Positions 17,219 through 26,400 of a DNA stretch of 64,000 nt are shown here, one piece after another. The notes under the pieces were generated by a model, which worked only from the letters and a program-made list of their open reading frames with translations, was not told the origin of the DNA and made no database searches. Origin of the DNA: Planctomycetota bacterium (GTDB taxonomy: Bacteria; Planctomycetota; Brocadiia; SM23-32; JAKLEA01). Location: positions 62,001 to 126,000 of the forward strand of contig JAKLEA010000002.1 in NCBI GenBank assembly GCA_022711755.1, read 5' to 3'. The position numbers and the translations under genes are program-made. How positions within the stretch are numbered: position 1 is the first letter of the stretch; each line of letters opens with the position of its first letter.

Positions 17219-18202
17219 TTATTTCCCCGTCGTTTCCCCGAGCGGCGGAAGTCCCGCCCGCTTTCTGGCAAGCTCGTGCTGCTCCTTCCACGTGGTCAGC
17301 GTGATGCCGTTGGCCTCTATCGCGGCCTTGATGTCCGGATCGAGGCAGAGACGCACATCGTTAGCCCTGCCTTCCCAGGAACCCATGATGTTCTTCATCT
17401 CGTCGCTGTCCGTCCCGGCGTGAAGGATGATCTGGGTGAGGCCGGGCTGGACGGTTGACAGGAATTTCAGGAAGTTCTCCTTGCGCTTCTCGTAGGGGCT
17501 TCCCTCGGTGGACTCAAGCCTGTCAAGGACCGGGAAGCCGGTTTCGATCAGCTTGTCGCGCCAGATGGGGCCGACGGTCCTGAGCAGCGGGGCCTGCTTG
17601 GTCAGCATGTCGCTCGTGGCGTTTATCATCATCGGCGGAAGGTTCTCGGCGGTCGCCACCTTCATGTATGCCTCGAAAACGCTCGGTTTGGCGAACAGGC
17701 TTCCCATGTGATTGTCCGCGTGGGTGGCTTTGAGTCCCAGCTTGCGGGCCAGGTCAATCTGCGCTTTCAACTCCGTTTCCACGTCCGGGCCGCTGGCGGC
17801 CAGGAGCACGCCCTCCACGCCCTCCCACATGAATCCCTTCGGATCGCACAGCGTGCGGCAGGCCTGACGACCGGCGACCGGCCCCCAGCGGTACTTCTTC
17901 CATTCGGCCGTCATGGTCGTATGGATGCCCACGTCCTTGTCCGGATGCTGCTTGGACCATTCGATCATCTCGATGATCCAGGGGCAGGGGATCATGATGC
18001 TGGTCGAGGTCATGACGCCCTTTTCCATAGCCTCGATGGTTCCGACGTTTGCGCCGTGGCACATCCCGGAATCGTCGCCGTGGATGATGAGGAATTTCTT
18101 GTCGGTCCAGCCTTTGGGCTGTTTCATTGCGGCCTCCTGCGCGTTGAGTATACCCGCAGCGCACGCGGCAATAGCCAGAGTCAGAATTGCGGTGTTCTTC
18201 AT
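17219..18202 (-). CDS. Secreted ChbG/YdjC-like carbohydrate deacetylase
   Basis: This protein of 327 residues has a signal peptide (KNTAILTLAIAACAAGILNA, cut near AQE) and a metal-dependent deacetylase fold. IHGDDSGMCHGANVGTIEAM gives the two Asp residues of the metal site. GIHTTMTAEW, THADNHMGSLF (the later His pair) and QIILHAGTDSDEM complete the YdjC pattern. ChbG removes an N-acetyl group from chitooligosaccharides in the cytoplasm; this one is exported, so a periplasmic or extracellular N-acetylated oligosaccharide is the likely substrate (inference). The start ATG at 18202 has GGAG eight bases upstream. A membrane protein gene follows. Confidence 0.82.
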   Translation of the reverse strand: MKNTAILTLAIAACAAGILNAQEAAMKQPKGWTDKKFLIIHGDDSGMCHGANVGTIEAMEKGVMTSTSIMIPCPWIIEMIEWSKQHPDKDVGIHTTMTAEWKKYRWGPVAGRQACRTLCDPKGFMWEGVEGVLLAASGPDVETELKAQIDLARKLGLKATHADNHMGSLFAKPSVFEAYMKVATAENLPPMMINATSDMLTKQAPLLRTVGPIWRDKLIETGFPVLDRLESTEGSPYEKRKENFLKFLSTVQPGLTQIILHAGTDSDEMKNIMGSWEGRANDVRLCLDPDIKAAIEANGITLTTWKEQHELARKRAGLPPLGETTGK

Positions 18203-18555
18203 CTCGTGTCTCCATTGCATGATCGTTTTGCTTTGCGAATGAGCCGGCTGCGCCGGCGCCATCCTCGGCAAGTCTGCTGATCGGATAATTATATCAGCGC
18301 CTGCGTGAAAAACACCATGCATTGCCTGTCAAACTTGCCGGATTCGATAGTGGCCGTCTTTCGCCTTGCATTGAGAGCCGCTCAGAGATATAAACATCGC
18401 TTATCGCAGTCAGGCGTCACCGACGCGATCGGGTTTTTCAGGCAACAGGGGCGGGTCGGTTTTCCCGGCGTCAATCGGGAAACCCGGCGGGGTGATACTG
18501 TAAGTGTTTCGTCGCCTCCTGCGGCGACTGGCGGGTGATCCATCGAGAGCATACC
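18203..18555. other. Intergenic region between divergent deacetylase and pseudokinase genes
   Basis: About 350 bases without a gene. The plus strand carries a promoter candidate at 18366-18394 and a hairpin at 18511-18528 (GTCGCC/GGCGAC) in what would be the leader of the pseudokinase gene. The minus strand has a perfect TATAAT (18288-18293) and a perfect TTGACA (18327-18332), but they are 33 bases apart, so they do not make a normal promoter together. Confidence 0.5.
18366..18394 (+). promoter_or_regulatory. Candidate promoter of the pseudokinase operon
   Basis: TTGCAT (18366-18371) and TATAAA (18389-18394) are 17 bases apart. It would give a leader of about 155 bases ending in the hairpin at 18511-18528. 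The -35 match is only moderate. Confidence 0.45.
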
Positions 18556-19758
18556 ATGCCCGAACTGCAACGACAGGCAGGCGGCGACTCCGAAGAAGCG
18601 CGGCTACTGCGCATCCTGATTGACAAGGACGCGTTTGACTGCTGCACGACGGACGCGCAGATACTCCAGCTTGTCGGGTGCAAGGTGCGTCCCGTGGAGC
18701 TTGCCATCCTGAGGGGATACTGCACTCAGGAGGAGCTTAACCGGGAGCGGATGAACCAGGCGATGGGCAAGGCCAAGCCCGCCGTGAAAGCGGCGCCCAG
18801 CTTTCAGACGGTCGAACCCAAGCGGCGTCCGGACGTAAAGCCCGAGCCGGAGACGGTGTATATCGAGGAGGAGATCGAGGAGGAGGCCCCCGTCCAGGCG
18901 CCGGAGGAAGCCGCGCTTGAAATGTTCGGCGGGAAGGTGGGAGGATATACGTTCAAGGGGTTCTTCGGTCGCGGCCCCCTCAGTTGGGTTTATCAAGCTG
19001 AAAAGGGAAACGGAGAGCTTTTCCGCGTGAAGATTTTCCCGCAACTGGTCTTCAAAACCGCCACCGGCATGGACCGCTTCATGAGGCGCAGCCGCATGAT
19101 GCAGGACCGGCTTACGCATCCGAACATAGCGCGCCCGGTCGAATGCGGCGCGCTCGGGGAGCAATACTGCTACCTGGTCGAGGAATGGATAAATGGCGTG
19201 ACCCTCAACAAGCTGCTCGAGAAGAGCAAGGGATTCTCTGAGAGGGTTGCGCTGGCTACGTTGCGCCTGCTGGCCAAGGGGCTTTATTACGCCCATCAGC
19301 GCGGGATAATGCACGGCAACATCAAGCCTTCGAACGTGATCATCAGCAAGCAGGGAGCGGTGTTCTCGATTGACTGGAGTTCCCCGCGCACGGCCGTCTT
19401 TGCGTCCGGCCAGTCCCTGAACGTGGCAACCGCCATATCCGAGGACCAGATAGGTTACTCCTACCTGACCCCGGAACTGCTTGAGGGCGATCTTGAGATC
19501 ACCCCCCCCACGGACATCTACGCGATGGGCATACTGCTGTATGAGATGATCACCGGAAAGGTTCCTTACAACGGCAATCGCGCCCAGGTGCTGGCGCAGA
19601 TAAGCAAAAAGGGCGAGATCGTGCTGCAGGATGCCGGACCGAAGACCAGGAAGCTGCTCTCAAAGATGACGTCGCTTGACGCCGACAAACGATACGACGG
19701 CATGGACCAGTGCATGACTGATCTGGAGGAAGCTCTTGCGGCTCAGGGAACCGGTTGA
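18556..19758 (+). CDS. Protein kinase-like protein, probable pseudokinase
   Basis: This soluble protein of 400 residues starts at the ATG at 18556. Residues 10-70 form a small helical domain, 71-125 a Pro/Glu-rich linker, and about 131-395 a Hanks-type Ser/Thr kinase fold. The ATP-site lysine is present (FRVKIF, Lys159). However, the glycine loop ends in Ser (GRGPLS, 138-143), the helix-C Glu position in RFMRRSR is Arg178, the catalytic HRD Asp is Asn (HGNIKPSN, Asn255) and DFG has become DWS (273-275). The activation segment and the C-lobe (YLTPELLEG, TDIYAMGILLYEMITGKVPY) are well kept. It therefore probably binds partners or nucleotide but does not phosphorylate. No membrane segment or sensor is present. 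It heads a long co-directional gene run. Confidence 0.85.
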   Translation: MPELQRQAGGDSEEARLLRILIDKDAFDCCTTDAQILQLVGCKVRPVELAILRGYCTQEELNRERMNQAMGKAKPAVKAAPSFQTVEPKRRPDVKPEPETVYIEEEIEEEAPVQAPEEAALEMFGGKVGGYTFKGFFGRGPLSWVYQAEKGNGELFRVKIFPQLVFKTATGMDRFMRRSRMMQDRLTHPNIARPVECGALGEQYCYLVEEWINGVTLNKLLEKSKGFSERVALATLRLLAKGLYYAHQRGIMHGNIKPSNVIISKQGAVFSIDWSSPRTAVFASGQSLNVATAISEDQIGYSYLTPELLEGDLEITPPTDIYAMGILLYEMITGKVPYNGNRAQVLAQISKKGEIVLQDAGPKTRKLLSKMTSLDADKRYDGMDQCMTDLEEALAAQGTG

Positions 19759-19788
19759 GCGCAAGGCCATCTCAAGGAAGCTGCGGGA

Positions 19789-20772
19789 ATGCGCGCCTAT
19801 GTTGCGGTGATAATCGGACCGGACGAGGAGAGGGGAAGCGTCCTGAGCGGCTGCCTCAGGATCGCCGGTTACAAGGTCATGAGGGCAGAGGGCATCGAGA
19901 GCGCCATTCCGCTTCTGGAGTCCTGCGACGCGGACGTCGTGATAGCCGGGATGGGCAATATTCAGCACGGGAATGAAGCCCTGTATGAGAGGGTTCAGGT
20001 AATCAGGCGCAACGCCGGGGTTCCGTTCGTTTTTCTCTGCGCCGACGAAGCCGCAGAGAAGGAGTTGAGGGCGACGGACAGACCCTGCTGCGAATACACC
20101 CGCGAACCCGTCAGGCCGCCGGAACTTCTCAGGCGCGTCGCCATGGCTCTGAAGCGCGCACAGAACGAATGGACACGGCAGGAGACTATTGAGGGCGATA
20201 CGGACAGTCTGCCGCTTGCCGACGTCCTGCAGGCGCTGGGATTGAACGGCAGGACATGCATCGTGGAAATGACCGGGGCTGACAGTATCGGAACGATTTT
20301 CCTGAAGCAGGGCCAGATCGTTCAGGCCGACGTCGGCGAGGCGGACGGAATGGAAGCCCTGAAGACCATGTTGTCATGGCGGAAGGCGCAATACAGCGTC
20401 AGCTTCCAGCCGGTGCAGGAGAAGAACGTATTCAACCTTTCGACGGACGCGATTCTTGTCGAGGCCAAGGCCGGATTGCTCGGTTCTGAAGTCAAGGATG
20501 CATGGACGCCGCCGTGGCAGAAGTCCGGGAAGGCCGAGCCGGCGATTCCGGCCGCCGCGCCTGCGCCGGTCACAACGCCGGCTGACCCGTCCGCAAGCTC
20601 GTCCAGGGCGCAGCCCAGCCCGCTTCGGGAGCTTATCAAGGAATCAATCATCCAAAGGAATTATCGCCAGGCCATGACGGACCTTGAGAGCCTTATCCAG
20701 CTCGAAGGCGCGGATAAGAACCTGAAGGACGCCCGGCAGTTGCTTCAGCTCCAGATACAGAAATATTTGTAG
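19789..20772 (+). CDS. REC-like plus PATAN (DUF4388) domain protein
   Basis: This protein of 327 residues begins with a response-regulator-like fold (1-125). The residue aligned with the phosphoacceptor Asp is Gly54 (DVVIAGMGN), so classical phosphotransfer is unlikely. Residues about 135-225 form a PATAN/DUF4388 domain (LPLADVLQALGLNGRTCIVEM, FLKQGQIVQADVGEADGMEAL), found in two-component and gliding-motility proteins and probably protein-binding. A Pro/Ala-rich linker (245-280) leads to a C-terminal helical segment with a TPR-like repeat. It lies 30 bases downstream of the pseudokinase and is surely co-expressed. The two look like paired non-catalytic adaptors. Confidence 0.82.
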   Translation: MRAYVAVIIGPDEERGSVLSGCLRIAGYKVMRAEGIESAIPLLESCDADVVIAGMGNIQHGNEALYERVQVIRRNAGVPFVFLCADEAAEKELRATDRPCCEYTREPVRPPELLRRVAMALKRAQNEWTRQETIEGDTDSLPLADVLQALGLNGRTCIVEMTGADSIGTIFLKQGQIVQADVGEADGMEALKTMLSWRKAQYSVSFQPVQEKNVFNLSTDAILVEAKAGLLGSEVKDAWTPPWQKSGKAEPAIPAAAPAPVTTPADPSASSSRAQPSPLRELIKESIIQRNYRQAMTDLESLIQLEGADKNLKDARQLLQLQIQKYL

Positions 20773-20847
20773 AGAGCCGCGTCAAACCGGTATCCTATAA
20801 GGACGATTGTGAAACCCTTCGTTCGAATGTTTTCCGGGAGATTCCGA

Positions 20848-22674
20848 ATGTCGGCTCGATTGGCAACGGCGATACTCTGTCTTCTTGCCGCGTTCGCCTG
20901 CGGGGAAGCCGCGGCGGACAAGGCCGCAGGCCCAGCCCCCGGCGCGGAACTGGACCGCGCCGCCGGTTCCCTTGCGGCCGCAGTGACGGGAAAGGTGACG
21001 GCGGGAAGGGAAAAGACGAAAACAGCCGTGGCTCCATTCGCCATCGGGGGCAAGCGGGACACGCCGCTGGGAACTGAGCTTGCAGGCCGAACCGCTCTGG
21101 CCCTCGAAACGCGCGGCAAGGGGAAGATTCAGATATTCGGCCATGAGGCTCTGACCGCAAAGCTTGAACCGGATGAGGAACCGACGGACGACCGGATCAA
21201 GGACGCCGCAAGGCAGTTGGGAGCCGATGTCCTCATTGAAGCTCAGATCATCAGGCAGGATGACTGTTATGAAGTTCTCCTGAAGGCCTACCGCGTGGAT
21301 GACCTGTACCTGCTGGCCGCCGCCAAGGAGAAAATAAAGCGTTCAGAAGCCATTGACGCGCTGCTGGAGAAGCCGGTCCGGAGCGCGGAGGATGAAGTTG
21401 ATGTTTCAGTCGAAGGAGCCGATTCCGAGATACGGATGGGCGACGCGGCCTATCGCAACGCGGACTACGAGAAGGCGCTCTCGCACTATCTGAAGACGGC
21501 CGAAAACACGGACAAGGCGGGCGTCATCTACAGAACAGCTTTCATCCTTCAGAACGTGGAGAAGGACTACCCCCGCGCGCAAAAGTTCTACGAACGCCTC
21601 ATCGAGCAAAGGCCCGGCCTTGCCGAGGCGCGCAACAACCTTGGCAACGTTCTGCGCGCGCGCGGCGACGCTGAAGGCGCGCGGAAGCGCTTCGAGGAGG
21701 CGATCCAACTAGCCCCCCGCGACGCCGCCCCGCATTACAACCTGGCGCTGCTCCTCCATGACGCCGGGAAAATGCCCGAAGCGCTGGCGGAGTTCCGCAA
21801 GGCCGCGGAGATGGACCCGCAGAACGCCTCCGCGTTCAACAATCAGGGCGAAATCCTCCTGGAAACCGGAGACATGGCCGGGGCGTATGCCGCATTCGAG
21901 CGGACCGTCAAGCTGAGGCCTGCCCATGTGAACGCATGGACGCGGATGGCGGAGATCGCGCTTGAACGCGGAGAGAGCGGCGAGGCTGAGAAAGTCCTGA
22001 AACAGGCGCTCGGCAAGGACCCTCTCAACTCCAGGTTGATCATGCTTTCGGCGCGGCAGAAGTTGTGCGCCGGGAAGGCAGACGACGCCGCCCGCGAATG
22101 TCAGAAGCTGTCTGACGCCTTCAAGTCCACCGCCGAGGGTAATTGCCTTCAGGCTCTGGCGCTTGCGCGCAAGGGGGAGTTCCAGAAGGCCCATGAGCTT
22201 CTGGACGGGGCGGCGCAGGAGCGCGGCGGGCTGAGGCTCGTCTGCGGGGCAAGGCCGGCGATTTTCCTGGCCGAGGGGAAGACAAAGGAGGCTCTGGCCG
22301 CCGCCGCCGAGGCGCGGGCCGTCCAGCCTCCGATCGCGTTTGCGGCCTGGAGGGAGAGCGCGCTGGTCTACCTGCTGGAAGGTCGGGTTAGGGGCGAGGA
22401 AACTGCGCGCAAGGCGCTGGCAGACTCCACTGACGAGACCGAGAAACGCCTGCTGAAATGTCTCCTGGACGGAAGGGAACCGGACGGCGTCAAGCTGCGG
22501 AGTCAGGCAGAGGTCTGCCGGACGGAACTCTCCCTGGCTATCTCCGCCGGGGGGGGCAATGACACGGCAAGCAGGGATTTGCGCCTGAAGAACTGCCTCA
22601 AGACGACTGCCGCAGACCTGCCGGAACACCTGATCGCGACAGCGATGATCGCCCCGTCACAGACGCCGCAGTAG
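20848..22674 (+). CDS. Secreted TPR protein with TolB-N/CsgG-like domain
   Basis: This protein of 608 residues starts at the ATG at 20848, six bases after GGGAGA; longer in-frame starts at 20809 and 20827 lack such a site. An N-terminal signal (SARLATAILCLLAAFACGEAAA) directs export. Residues about 45-165 (TAVAPFAIGGKRDTPLG, FGHEALTAKLE, DAARQLGADVLIEAQIIR) resemble the alpha/beta domain shared by the TolB N-terminus and CsgG/FlgO-type proteins. From about 200 on, eight or more TPR units follow (for example RPGLAEARNNLGNVLRARGD and DPQNASAFNNQGEILLETGD). The protein is probably a periplasmic scaffold. It sits 75 bases after the PATAN gene. Confidence 0.78.
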   Translation: MSARLATAILCLLAAFACGEAAADKAAGPAPGAELDRAAGSLAAAVTGKVTAGREKTKTAVAPFAIGGKRDTPLGTELAGRTALALETRGKGKIQIFGHEALTAKLEPDEEPTDDRIKDAARQLGADVLIEAQIIRQDDCYEVLLKAYRVDDLYLLAAAKEKIKRSEAIDALLEKPVRSAEDEVDVSVEGADSEIRMGDAAYRNADYEKALSHYLKTAENTDKAGVIYRTAFILQNVEKDYPRAQKFYERLIEQRPGLAEARNNLGNVLRARGDAEGARKRFEEAIQLAPRDAAPHYNLALLLHDAGKMPEALAEFRKAAEMDPQNASAFNNQGEILLETGDMAGAYAAFERTVKLRPAHVNAWTRMAEIALERGESGEAEKVLKQALGKDPLNSRLIMLSARQKLCAGKADDAARECQKLSDAFKSTAEGNCLQALALARKGEFQKAHELLDGAAQERGGLRLVCGARPAIFLAEGKTKEALAAAAEARAVQPPIAFAAWRESALVYLLEGRVRGEETARKALADSTDETEKRLLKCLLDGREPDGVKLRSQAEVCRTELSLAISAGGGNDTASRDLRLKNCLKTTAADLPEHLIATAMIAPSQTPQ

Positions 22675-22680
22675 CCTGTG

Positions 22681-22710
22681 TTGATTCACCATAACGCAAT
22701 AGGGTACAAT
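22681..22710 (+). promoter_or_regulatory. Candidate internal promoter before the DUF1318-like lipoprotein gene
   Basis: TTGATT (22681-22686) and TACAAT (22705-22710) are separated by 18 bases and followed 57 bases later by the lipoprotein start. It would allow the lipoprotein, propeller and MCE genes to be expressed separately from the signalling genes upstream. Confidence 0.55.
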
Positions 22711-22766
22711 ATGTATGGTTCATTTTCCGGCATGGTGACGGACAACTGACAGGCGGAACGGAAAAT

Positions 22767-23369
22767 ATGCCAGACCCCAAGAGAAAAATGCTTCGATTCC
22801 TGCGGGCCGGAGCCTTGTGCGCGGCCTGCATTGCGCAGACAGGCTGCCTGAAGGGGCTTTCACCCAACATCCGGACTGTGACAAAGCAGGAGGCCCTGCG
22901 CAATCAGGTGCTGGGCAGCTTCGAGCAATTGTCATCCGAGGAATACGAGGTCGCCTCCGTCCGGGCGGTTGACGCAGCCAGCGGGGCGGTCACTCCGCCG
23001 CCTGCGGTGACGCCCTCCAAGAAGGAAGCGCTGGCGGCCCAGCAGAGCCGCATGTTCAACAGGGATGACATTGAAAGCTTCAAGGAAATCGGATGCGTGA
23101 GGGAGAAGGCGGACGGGGAGCTGGAATTCAAGAAGACAACCGAGACAGACTCGTCTCCGGACCTTGAACGCCGCGCCAGAGCCATCGTGGACGAGGAGAA
23201 TGCCGACCGGGCGGTCATCATGCGCAGGCTGGTGGACACAACTCCCGGCCTTGATGGGGAGGATGGCATGAAGGTGGTCAGGGAGATATTTGCCTCCCGA
23301 CAGCGGGAGCTTGCGAAAGCCGGGGAATGGATTCAGGAACCTGACGGGCAGTGGGTCCAGAAGAAGTAA
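22767..23369 (+). CDS. DUF1318 (YdbL)-like lipoprotein
   Basis: This lipoprotein of 200 residues has a signal ending in the lipobox AQTGC (Cys27 acylated). The C-terminal third (ARAIVDEENADRAVIMRRL, then VREIFASRQRELAKAGEWI and PDGQWVQKK) matches DUF1318/YdbL, a small envelope protein often encoded beside AsmA-like YdbH in enterobacteria. Here no AsmA-like gene is adjacent, but an MCE-domain gene lies two genes downstream. The middle part is low-complexity. Location is the inner or outer membrane, facing the periplasm. Function is unknown; a role in envelope lipid transport is inferred from context. Confidence 0.7.
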   Translation: MPDPKRKMLRFLRAGALCAACIAQTGCLKGLSPNIRTVTKQEALRNQVLGSFEQLSSEEYEVASVRAVDAASGAVTPPPAVTPSKKEALAAQQSRMFNRDDIESFKEIGCVREKADGELEFKKTTETDSSPDLERRARAIVDEENADRAVIMRRLVDTTPGLDGEDGMKVVREIFASRQRELAKAGEWIQEPDGQWVQKK

Positions 23370-23421
23370 ATTTCCCGCGCGGGCGACAGGCTGGAGAGTC
23401 GTCCGCGGGAGGTGAAAATAT

Positions 23422-26400
23422 ATGAGCCTGAACGGCACAAAAGATGGTTTCCGGATTGGCATGACCCGCGCCGGATGTGTTGGAGCGATTCTCTGTCTTC
23501 TGATCGCTACGGCAGGTTGCGCAGGCATTCGCGGCAGCGCGCGGCTTGACAGGGAGGTTATCCGCGGCGACGACCTTGTGCTGCCCATGCCCGTGACGAC
23601 GCACGTGGCGGAAGACACGAATTGCTCCGTCTCTCCGGACGGGCGCAGGATCGTCTTCGTTTCCAATCGCTCCGGCAACCGCGACATATGGCTCCAGGAT
23701 CTTGACATCGCCAGCATGGAGCCTGCGCGGCAATTGACTGATCATCCCGGTCCGGACACGTTTCCCAGGTTCTCCCCGGACGGACGGCGAATCGCCTTCC
23801 TTTCCGGCAGGGAAGACGCGCACAACGACATATGGCTGATTGAGCCTGAATCCGGCAACCTGACCCGCGTCACCAACAGGAGCAGTTGGGACAGTGATCC
23901 GTGCTGGACACCGGACGGCAAGGCGATCATTTACGCGGCGGCTCCGGACGAGTTTTATCCGGCAAATCTGTGGATGATCGGCATTAAGACGGACTCCAGA
24001 CCGGAGCAATTGACTTCAAAGGGCGGATTCAGCCCTGCCGTCTCCCCGGATGGTCTGTGCGTCGCCTTTATCTCCCAGCGGGAGGCTCAGGCAGGAGGCC
24101 AGGTATGGCTCCTGAACCTGAGGGAACGACGGGAGGTTGCGCTGACCTCGCCGGAGACGGCCTGCGCGCAACCGGCATGGTCCGCTGACGGCAAATTCAT
24201 ATATTTCGCGCGGTATGCGGACGATACAGATCGTGACGGCGCGGTGACCGTGCGAGACAACGCGTGCATCAGCCGCATTTTGTTCTCGCAGGACCTATTC
24301 TCCGGAGCCAGCCCGGGAAGCTCCGAGCAGATCACCAGCAGCCGCTTTTACTCCCTTTTTCCGGCGTTGACCGGGCAAGGGTTGTTCTATACCTCAAAGC
24401 GCGGTGAAAGCTTTGATATATGGTGGCTGCCTGAGACGGGCGAACTGCCGGACTGCGCGAATCTGACGGAACGCATCGGAGCCGCGGCGGGCGCATATGC
24501 GCGCGTCCCGCGCGATCCATTCGCGACAGTCATGGCCTGCCGCGCCGTGGTCCACGAGGCGCAGAATTCAAAAGGGCTGACCCCTAAAGCCAGGGCAGGC
24601 GTCGCATCCGCCCTTTATGCGCAGGGGCTTGTCTTCCAGGAGTCCGGTAACCGCGTTCAGGCCCGGGCAGCCTTCGAGGACATCGGCTCCAGTCCGCTGA
24701 CTGCCGAGGCGAAGGTGTTCGGAGATCTGGCGGAACTTCAGTTGGCCCGAATGGCCGGCGAAGACGCCATGAAGACGCCGGAGACGGTCAAGCGGACCAG
24801 CGGAATCAAGGCCGTGCGGGAGCGATATGAAGCGTTGATTTCAAAGAATGTCTCTGCGGCAGGAACCGACATCGAAGGCGGCCTGAGCGTCATTGAACCG
24901 GCCCCGACCGTAGAGATGGTTTCCGCGTCCGCCGCGCTGGAGCTTGGCAGGCTGCTTGAGGACATCGGAGAGATGCAGGAGGCGCTGGCCGTCCTTGACG
25001 GGGTGGCCCGAGATTATCCCGGCCAGCGCGGAGCATGCGCCCATGCGCTACTGTCCAAGGCGGACATTTACAAGATCCTCAACGACAGCGAGGGGCTTAC
25101 GGCCGTCTACGTCAAGGTCCTGAAGGAATTCCCTGAGCAGGGCGCGGCGGCGGAAAGGGCGGCGTCCGGCATCCTGAATATGAAGGTTGGGGACAGCGCA
25201 GATTCCAAAGCCTCCATGGATGAGAAGCTGGTTCGACTTCAGGGCGTTCTGGACAACGACGAATATCGCAGCATCCCCGTCCTGAACGCGGCGGTTCTGA
25301 ACCGGCGCGGGGACCTTTACTACTCCGTCGGCGAGATTCCGAAGGCCCGGCGGGAATACCAGATGGTCGTCGAGAGCGCGGATCGCGACCCCGAGCAGGT
25401 GGCGCGGGCGCAACTGGCGCTGGCGCAGATAGCCTACGATCAGCAGGACTACGAGCGAACACTGGTCATTTACAATGAGATCACCGACGAACACAAGGCC
25501 AGAGGAGACGCCCTGTATAAAAAGGCTCGCAGAGCCTATATTCAAAGGGCATTGGAAAAGGCCAATCGCGACCGCGACCTGGGCGACGCGAAGCTGGCGC
25601 GCAAGACCTTCGAGCGGCTTCTGGAGCTTGACCCGGAGATCGTCGAAGCCCATCGCGGGATAATTGACTGCGACGCGACGCTTGACAAGACGGGCGCGGA
25701 CAGCGGAACGGGACGCGGATGGCTTGAGCAACTCAAGGAAGGCTACGAGAAGCTGCGCGTCGAGAAGCCCGGCAACTCAATCCCCTACTTCTGCCTGGCC
25801 AGAATCATCAGTTATGAAGGTCCCGATTCCTGGATCGGCAAACCCGGAGAGACCGCCCGCCGCGCGGAACTTGATATTGAGGCGGCGCGCTTTGCCTCCG
25901 CTGCGATAGTCCGGGACGCACAGATCCCCTATTATCACCAGCTTCTCGGCTTCCTGCATGAGCGGATGGGCATGGCGCTGGACGATCGCTCCCATTACGA
26001 AATGGCGCTGGAAAGCTATATCACGGCGCTGACGCTTAGCGACCGCGAGGCCGATCCGCGCAACTACGCCGACCTGATGTTCAACGTGGGCGAGATCTTC
26101 AAGCGGATGAGCGATCTGCCGAAGGCCTACCAGAATTACATGAAGGCCATGGCAGCCGGGCTGAGGCTTGAGAAGGCTTCCCGCGCAGCCGTGGTCTATG
26201 ACCATTCTGCGGATGCCGCCATAGAAGTCGAGGATTACGCTGTGGCGCGGGACATGCTGGAGCGTCTGCTTGTGACGCTGGACAAGGTTCACGGCGCGGA
26301 CGCTCCCGCAGCGCGCCGCGAGGGCCAGGTCCGCAGGGCGGCCGTTCTGGACCGGCTCGGTCTGGTCTGCCAGCAGAAGGGGGAGCATAAGGACGCGATA

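Noticed and set aside
18288-18332. Perfect TATAAT and TTGACA on the minus strand upstream of the deacetylase gene.
   Set aside because: They are 33 bases apart, too far for one promoter.
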